Shown here: positions 5,668 through 9,584 of the stretch, one piece after another | Layout of the letters: each line of letters starts with the position of its first letter | Position numbering within the stretch: position 1 is the stretch's first letter | NCBI GenBank assembly: GCA_016206945.1 | Contig: JACQQP010000033.1 | Coordinates: 1 to 9,584 of the forward strand | Reading direction: 5' to 3' | DNA from: Candidatus Omnitrophota bacterium | GTDB taxonomy: Bacteria > Omnitrophota > Omnitrophia > Omnitrophales > Danuiimicrobiaceae | DNA: 9,584 nucleotides | Position numbers and translations under genes: made by a program | Notes under the pieces: model-generated | Databases searched by the model: none | What the model was told of the DNA's origin: nothing | Seen by the model: the letters and a program-made list of their open reading frames with translations, nothing else

Positions 5668-6765
5668 TCAACTAAAAACCTTGAGGATTTCGTAATTGGT
5701 GTTCCTTTGGGCAGGCGTGTAACCGGCTTCCTGGATCAAACGAATCAGATCTTCCGGTCTTGTTTTCACTTCAATCCCGGTGGGTTCGAGCACCTTATCT
5801 TCAATTAAGGTACCTCCAATGTCATTGGCGCCGAAGGCAAGTCCTACTTGGCCCATCTTCAAGCCTTCGGTCAGCCAGCCCGATTGAATATTGAGAATGT
5901 TGTCAAGAAAAAGCCTCGATACCGCGAGGGTTTTCAAATAATCCGTCCCGCCTGCGGGCTCAAATTGACTCATGCGCGGCGTCCCATGCGGCGACAAAGT
6001 CCACGGGATGAACGCACGAAAACCTCCTGTTTCATCTTGCAAACTTCTCAGTCGCTCCAGATGAATCACCCGCTCTTCAATCGTTTCCACGTGGCCAAAC
6101 ACCATCGTCGCAGTCGAGCGAAGCCCGAGTCCATGAGCTACTCGGTGAAAATCGAGCCAGCCGTCGGAATCAATTTTCTTAGGGCTGATCAATTTCCGAA
6201 CGCGCTCCACCAAAATTTCGGCTCCGCCTCCGGGAATTGAATTAAGACCTGCCTCCTTAAGCTGGATTAAAACTTCCCGAAGCGGCATCTTCTCTTTCTT
6301 GGCAATGAAATCAATCTCAACCACCGAGAGCGAATGAATGTGGACTTGAGGAAATCGCGCATGAACCTGCCGAATCATATTCAGATAAAAATCCAAGCCC
6401 AAGTCGGGATTGACTCCGCCTTGAATGAGCACTTGAGTTCCGCCCAAATCCACGAGCTCTTGAATCTTATCGAAAATCTGATCCAGCGTAAGCGTATAAG
6501 CCTCCGGATCCCGCGGCCTCCGATAGAAAGCGCAAAAGTCGCAATCGACGAAACAGGCGTTTGTGTAACTCACATTTCGATCCACAATAAAGGTAATAAT
6601 GCCGCTCGGATGTAATCGATCGCGAACAAGAGTCGCCGCTTTTCCCAAGCTTAATAAATCACAGGAAAAAAGACCAATCCCTTCTTCCAAGTTCAGTCGC
6701 TCGCCTGCGACCGCCCGTTCCAAAACACGGTCCAGCGTGGGATCAGTTGAAGCAATCAGTTCCAT
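5668..6765 (-). CDS. mqnC: Cyclic dehypoxanthine futalosine synthase (radical SAM)
   Basis: Catalyses the radical cyclisation of dehypoxanthine futalosine in the futalosine route to menaquinone. The radical-SAM [4Fe-4S] motif is C71/C75/C78 in NACFVDCDFCAFYR. Further features that match MqnC rather than MqnE or the F420 enzymes are LIQGGVNPDLGLDFY, the stretch SIPGGGAEILVERVR (176-190) then ISPKK, and the late FIPWTLSPHGTP. The 365 residues are a normal length. The ATG at 6765 currently has only a weak ribosome site (GTGAG, 11 bases upstream) because an 88-bp element sits between it and mqnA. With that element removed, GAGG from the end of mqnA would be 7 bases upstream and the mqnA stop would overlap as TAATG. 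All catalytic residues I know of are present. Confidence 0.93.
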   Translation of the reverse strand: MELIASTDPTLDRVLERAVAGERLNLEEGIGLFSCDLLSLGKAATLVRDRLHPSGIITFIVDRNVSYTNACFVDCDFCAFYRRPRDPEAYTLTLDQIFDKIQELVDLGGTQVLIQGGVNPDLGLDFYLNMIRQVHARFPQVHIHSLSVVEIDFIAKKEKMPLREVLIQLKEAGLNSIPGGGAEILVERVRKLISPKKIDSDGWLDFHRVAHGLGLRSTATMVFGHVETIEERVIHLERLRSLQDETGGFRAFIPWTLSPHGTPRMSQFEPAGGTDYLKTLAVSRLFLDNILNIQSGWLTEGLKMGQVGLAFGANDIGGTLIEDKVLEPTGIEVKTRPEDLIRLIQEAGYTPAQRNTNYEILKVFS

Positions 6766-6867
6766 TAGTGGTTCGACTCACTTGATTTTGTTCATTCGCT
6801 CACCACTCGTACTGAGCAAGATTGAAATTGTGAACTTACAATTTCGATCGCGTCGAAGTATTAGTGG
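6764..6867. mobile_element. 88-bp palindromic element C with 8-bp target duplication between mqnA and mqnC
   Basis: ATTAGTGG occurs at 6764-6771 and again at 6860-6867, flanking 88 bp (6772-6859). The element has TTCGAC near its left end (6772-6777) and GTCGAA near its right end (6852-6857), and a 12-bp hairpin with one G-T pair (6820-6831 with 6838-6849, loop GAACTT). One copy of the direct repeat holds the mqnA stop and the other the mqnC start. Joining them gives CACTAATGGAA on the minus strand, a TAATG overlap. There is no coding capacity, so it would be a non-autonomous, MITE-like element. Confidence 0.8.
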
Positions 6868-7721
6868 GCCTCGATGAAACGGATTTCCGTCACTTTGGGC
6901 GCCAGCCCCGCGCGGGCGGCGAAGCGATAAAAAAGCTCAAGCCCTTCCTTCATTTCGGAATCCAGAAAATAATTAAGATTAAACAGGTAGCCAAACACCT
7001 GCGAGAAACGCGCATCGGCAATCGTCAGACCAAGCGCTTCCTTCATTAACGTCTCCAAATCCTGTAAATTCCGCTCCGCATTTTCCCTTAAGCGCCGCGA
7101 AAATTGAAATACTTCGCGGGAACTATGTTCAAAAAATCTGCGCTGAACCGCCCAAACCGCAAAACAAAATGGAACTTCCGTCCAGCTCCACCAAAGTTCG
7201 CTCAGATCATATTTATAAATGAACTCCTTGGGTTTGTAAAAAAGGGCATCGTCCCCTATCGCAAGGACCGCATTTCCGAAAGTGAGCATTTCCTCAGGAC
7301 TGCCATCGGCAACCACAAATTCATTCTCAAATCGATATTTGAATTTCAGTAGAATCTTGAGAAGCGCCTGAGCGCTTAGACTTTTTTTTGAAATGACGAT
7401 TTGGGTTTTATTAAGCCCTTCAATTTTTTCACGGCTGAAGAGGAGCACGCTTCTTGCAAAGTCCCGAGACCCAATACAAACGTCGGGAAGTAAGAGGTAC
7501 TGATCATGGTGGAGGGCGTACTCCAAAGAAGAAATCGGTGCGAAATCGATCCGTCCTTCTTCCATCAACCGATTAATTTCGGCAGGATTTCCCTCCACAA
7601 AAGAAACACCTGCGTCCTTTTCAAAGAGCCGAAAATAGAACGGTACCGTGTTGATATAAGAAATCTTTCCAATCCGTGCTTGCTTTAAAGTAAGATCTCG
7701 AACCATAATTTTTTTCCCCAT
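6861..7721 (-). CDS. mqnA: Chorismate dehydratase
   Basis: First step of the futalosine pathway: chorismate is dehydrated to 3-[(1-carboxyvinyl)oxy]benzoate. The protein has the periplasmic-binding-like fold of MqnA/MqnD, with the family N-terminus RIGKISYINTVPFYF (residues 16-30), FVEGNPAEINRLMEEG, and DFAPISSLEYA (59-69). I start it at the ATG at 7721 (286 residues) because AAGGTGA lies about 10 bases upstream and the protein then begins close to the conserved RIGKISY. A longer in-frame start at 7853 would overlap ubiX by 110 bases and add 44 residues unlike the family. It follows ubiX after 22 bases. MqnD is the nearest alternative, but the ISYINTVP form fits MqnA better. Confidence 0.9.
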   Translation of the reverse strand: MGKKIMVRDLTLKQARIGKISYINTVPFYFRLFEKDAGVSFVEGNPAEINRLMEEGRIDFAPISSLEYALHHDQYLLLPDVCIGSRDFARSVLLFSREKIEGLNKTQIVISKKSLSAQALLKILLKFKYRFENEFVVADGSPEEMLTFGNAVLAIGDDALFYKPKEFIYKYDLSELWWSWTEVPFCFAVWAVQRRFFEHSSREVFQFSRRLRENAERNLQDLETLMKEALGLTIADARFSQVFGYLFNLNYFLDSEMKEGLELFYRFAARAGLAPKVTEIRFIEAH

Positions 7722-7743
7722 ATCTAATTTGTCACCTTCTGCT

Positions 7744-8409
7744 TCATTTGTTTCCGCCGCCCGAACGGTTCTGAAGACTAAGGAAATATTCTGGTCCGGT
7801 CCAGCGCCGATAAAGGCTATGCGGAATCTCCAATTGATCCAACACTTTGCCAATTACAAAATCGACTAATTCATCGACGGTTTGAGCGCCCGAATAAAAG
7901 GCTGGAACTGCCGGAACCACAGAAACCCCGAGGCGCGCGAGCTTCAAAAGGTTTTCCAAATGGATGGCGCTCAGCGGTGTCTCTCGAGGCACCACTACCA
8001 GTTTTCGCCCTTCCTTAACCGCGCACTCCGCCGCGCGTTCAATCAGGCTGTCCGAAATCCCGTTCGCTATTTTTGCAAAACAACTCGTGGATGCAGGAAT
8101 GATCACCATTCCGCGAGTGGGATAAGAACCGCTTGCAATCGGAGCAGCCAGTTCATGTTCAGGATAGTAGGAAATAAGGTCACAGGCATTCGCATCAAAA
8201 AGTCGCGCAAGAGGGGCAGACTCCCTCACATCCACATCAATTCCAAGCTCTTCTTTGATCACGAGGCCTGCGGCAGCTGAGAGCGTAAGCGTGATCGGCT
8301 GACCTAATTCCGTAACGGCCTTCACGAACCTAAGACCATAAATAGAACCACTCGCGCCCGTAATGGCAACAACAAGAGGTTTTTGATTTTTTATTTTTTC
8401 TATCGCCAT
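7744..8409 (-). CDS. ubiX: Flavin prenyltransferase, UbiX family (MqnM-like)
   Basis: Makes prenylated FMN, the cofactor of UbiD-type decarboxylases. Motifs (numbered from the ATG at 8409): FMN-binding ITGASGSIYGLRF (16-28), MVIIPASTSCFAKIANG (101-117), ERAAECAVKEGRKLV, VPRETPL (140-146), HLEN (150-153) and PAVPAFY (166-172). The length of 221 is slightly above usual. This start overlaps the ubiA stop by 10 bases; an upstream start at 8454 would add 15 residues that do not match the family. In this setting it is the presumed MqnM, acting with a UbiD-like MqnL on prenylated dihydroxynaphthoate. No ubiD gene is in the window. The family is certain, the pathway placement is inferred from neighbours. 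Confidence 0.93.
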   Translation of the reverse strand: MAIEKIKNQKPLVVAITGASGSIYGLRFVKAVTELGQPITLTLSAAAGLVIKEELGIDVDVRESAPLARLFDANACDLISYYPEHELAAPIASGSYPTRGMVIIPASTSCFAKIANGISDSLIERAAECAVKEGRKLVVVPRETPLSAIHLENLLKLARLGVSVVPAVPAFYSGAQTVDELVDFVIGKVLDQLEIPHSLYRRWTGPEYFLSLQNRSGGGNK

Positions 8410-9251
8410 GTCAATTCCAATATTACCGCAACAAAAATGACAACGCTGACCCACGCGTTCATGTTGAAAAAAGCCTCGTCAATTTTCGCAAGCCCAAAAC
8501 GGCCGATAAGCCCATGTTCCCTTGTGATCAAAGCAACCACGAGAACCCAACCAAGCCAATACCAAACTCCCATACCTAACAAAAGACCAAAAAGGCCAAG
8601 GCTCACAACCGTAAGACCATGAAGAACACGAACCATCACGATGGTTCTTTCGATTCCAAACTTCACGGGAAAAGACTTCAACTGATTTGCCCGATCAAAT
8701 TCAAGGTCTTGCAGGGCGTAAATCATATCAAAGCCGCTCACCCAACTCGCAACAGACAAAGTCAAAAGTCCCGGAATCCAAGACCACTCAGGCCGACTCG
8801 CCAACCAGCCCGCATAAGGCGCAACACCTAATATGATACCTAAAATAAAGTGAGAACACCACGTGATTTTCTTAAGATAAGGATAAACCCAGATCAAAAC
8901 GATAGGCACAGGGCTAAGAACGAGGCAAAGCGAGTTCAGCTGGCTACAGGAAAATAGAAAAAGAAAAATGGACGTGACCGTAATCAACCAAATGCGAGGC
9001 CGTTTTAAAAACCCGATCAATTCAATTCGTCCCTGCGTTCTCGGATTTTTCTCATCCATCGGCTGATCGATCAAGCGATTGAGGCACATTCCACTGGTCC
9101 GAATCGCAACCATGGCAACCGTCACCCAAAAGAAAATCCGAAGCCTTGGCCATCCTCCTTCAGCAATAAAGAGTCCAAGGTAGGCAAACGGCAGCGCGAA
9201 TACCGAATGCTCAAACTTAATCAACTCCAAAAACGCCTTAACCTTCTTCAC
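8400..9251 (-). CDS. ubiA: UbiA-family polyprenyltransferase (MqnP-like)
   Basis: An integral membrane enzyme that attaches a polyprenyl chain to an aromatic acid. Numbered from GTG at 9251 (283 residues), the first aspartate motif is NRLIDQPMDEKNPRTQGR with N58, R59, D62, D66 and N69; the second is ALQDLEFDRAN with D182 and D186. Both bind the Mg-diphosphate. Hydrophobic helices span the rest. The start is either GTG 9251, with GAGG 7 bases upstream, or the adjacent TTG 9254; an in-frame stop lies at 9263. Given the MqnA/MqnC neighbours the acceptor is probably 1,4-dihydroxy-6-naphthoate (MqnP role) rather than 4-hydroxybenzoate. It is the first gene of the menaquinone string seen here, downstream of a hairpin-rich gap. 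Confidence 0.92.
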   Translation of the reverse strand: MKKVKAFLELIKFEHSVFALPFAYLGLFIAEGGWPRLRIFFWVTVAMVAIRTSGMCLNRLIDQPMDEKNPRTQGRIELIGFLKRPRIWLITVTSIFLFLFSCSQLNSLCLVLSPVPIVLIWVYPYLKKITWCSHFILGIILGVAPYAGWLASRPEWSWIPGLLTLSVASWVSGFDMIYALQDLEFDRANQLKSFPVKFGIERTIVMVRVLHGLTVVSLGLFGLLLGMGVWYWLGWVLVVALITREHGLIGRFGLAKIDEAFFNMNAWVSVVIFVAVILELTWR

Positions 9252-9271
9252 CAACGATCCTCATCATGATC

Positions 9272-9421
9272 AATGCTTCGGCTATTTGCCTCCGCACCGT
9301 TCGATAATCCCCTGCGCGGATTATCTCACTCGCGCACTTCGGCTTCGCTCTCCGCCAAAAAGCGCGGCGGATCCGTGCCCGCTACGCCTCGTGAGCGTGC
9401 GTCGGCAAAATCCGAAGCATT
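9272..9421. repeat. Large imperfect palindrome D upstream of ubiA
   Basis: AATGCTTCGG (9272-9281) and CCGAAGCATT (9412-9421) are exact complements, and the pairing continues with a few mismatches to GCAC/GTGC (arms 9272-9297 and 9397-9421). Inside are GATAATCC/GGATTATC and TCCGCC/GGCGGA (9351-9356 with 9366-9371). It shares the 12-mer CGGCGGATCCGT (9365-9376) with element B in menG (5274-5285). No gene is seen in 9255-9584. Confidence 0.75.
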
Positions 9422-9436
9422 TCTTATCATTAACTC

Positions 9437-9584
9437 GTCCGACAGGGCGTTTTGCGGAGCGCCATTAAAAGAAAAAGCTTCGGTCGGAAGCTTTTTCTTT
9501 TAGGTCGAGCACGATGATTTTTGCTGAGGCGAACGGCCTAAAATCATCGCGCGCAGAGAAGCGGAGCAAAATGCCCTGGCGGAC
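9437..9584. repeat. Large imperfect palindrome E at the right edge
   Basis: GTCCGACAGGGCGTTTTGC (9437-9455) pairs with 9566-9584 at 17 of 19 positions. Two hairpins are nested within: the 16-bp stem at 9466-9502 and CGATGATTTT/AAAATCATCG (9512-9521 with 9540-9549). The right arm ends at the window edge, so the element may extend further. Confidence 0.7.
9466..9502 (-). terminator. Terminator-like hairpin, likely bidirectional
   Basis: A 16-bp perfect stem (9466-9481 with 9487-9502) around a 5-base loop, with GCTTC/GAAGC next to the loop and A5/T5 runs outside it. This is the form of a bidirectional rho-independent terminator (AAAAAGCTTC...GAAGCTTTTT). It could isolate the ubiA string from a gene to the right. 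It is nested in a larger palindrome, so it may instead be part of a repeat. Confidence 0.5.

Noticed and set aside
5378..5808. Open frames on both strands across 5378-5808, with peptides such as RHCETAFQKRSKQS
   Set aside because: They are translations of palindromic element A copy 2 and of the reverse strand of mqnC and menG, not genes.
7722..7853. Upstream extension of mqnA to 7853
   Set aside because: It would overlap ubiX by 110 bases and add residues before the conserved RIGKISY. A good ribosome site supports the start at 7721.
8410..8454. Upstream extension of ubiX to 8454
   Set aside because: The extra 15 residues are cysteine-rich and unlike the family, and lie within the ubiA coding end. 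The start at 8409 gives a normal short overlap.
9273..9503. 76-residue plus-strand frame upstream of ubiA
   Set aside because: It runs through palindromes D and the terminator-like hairpin and has no recognisable protein features.
9465..9584. Minus-strand open frame entering from the right edge and stopping at 9465
   Set aside because: It reads through the hairpin stem and ends FFF before the stop, as expected of a translated palindrome. No conserved protein end is visible.

Overview
The window reads as a compact, moderate-GC bacterial chromosome segment in which every credible gene lies on the minus strand, so transcription runs from right to left. Gene content (futalosine-route menaquinone synthesis, an HCF101-like Fe-S pair, FolE) and the unusual load of palindromic repeats suggest a repeat-rich, probably uncultured anaerobe or facultative Gram-negative-type lineage such as Omnitrophota or a delta-proteobacterium-like group. 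That placement is a guess from gene content only.

Layout in transcription order. Positions 9584-9255 hold no credible gene, only two large imperfect palindromes and a terminator-like hairpin. Positions 9251-3780 hold a menaquinone gene string: a UbiA-type prenyltransferase (MqnP-like), a UbiX-type flavin prenyltransferase (MqnM-like), MqnA, MqnC and the MenG/UbiE C-methyltransferase, ending in a CPBP-family membrane protease whose start overlaps the menG stop. Positions 3771-241 start with a strong sigma70-like promoter and continue with a NifS/IscS-type cysteine desulfurase, an Mrp/ApbC ATPase with a DUF59 domain, a small DUF971 protein and FolE. A nucleotidyltransferase gene (MNT type) runs off the left edge.

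How the genes work together. MqnA makes 3-[(1-carboxyvinyl)oxy]benzoate from chorismate, MqnC cyclises dehypoxanthine futalosine, UbiA and UbiX (with a UbiD partner not seen here) prenylate and help decarboxylate the naphthoate, and MenG methylates demethylmenaquinone. The second operon looks devoted to iron-sulfur supply: sulfur from the desulfurase, and cluster carriage by the Mrp plus DUF971 pair, which together have the domain set of plant HCF101. MqnC is itself a radical-SAM Fe-S enzyme.

The most striking feature is a set of palindromic elements that have entered this tightly packed region without breaking it. One 88-bp element is flanked by an 8-bp direct repeat, and removing it restores a TAATG stop-start overlap between mqnA and mqnC. 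A 111-bp element is read in frame as the C-terminal tail of the cysteine desulfurase and keeps the ATGA overlap with mrp. A GC-rich palindrome is read in frame inside MenG. A second copy of the 111-bp family lies between mqnC and menG, and a perfect 19-bp hairpin sits in the desulfurase leader. Four of these elements carry a similar small CCGCC/GGCGG hairpin.
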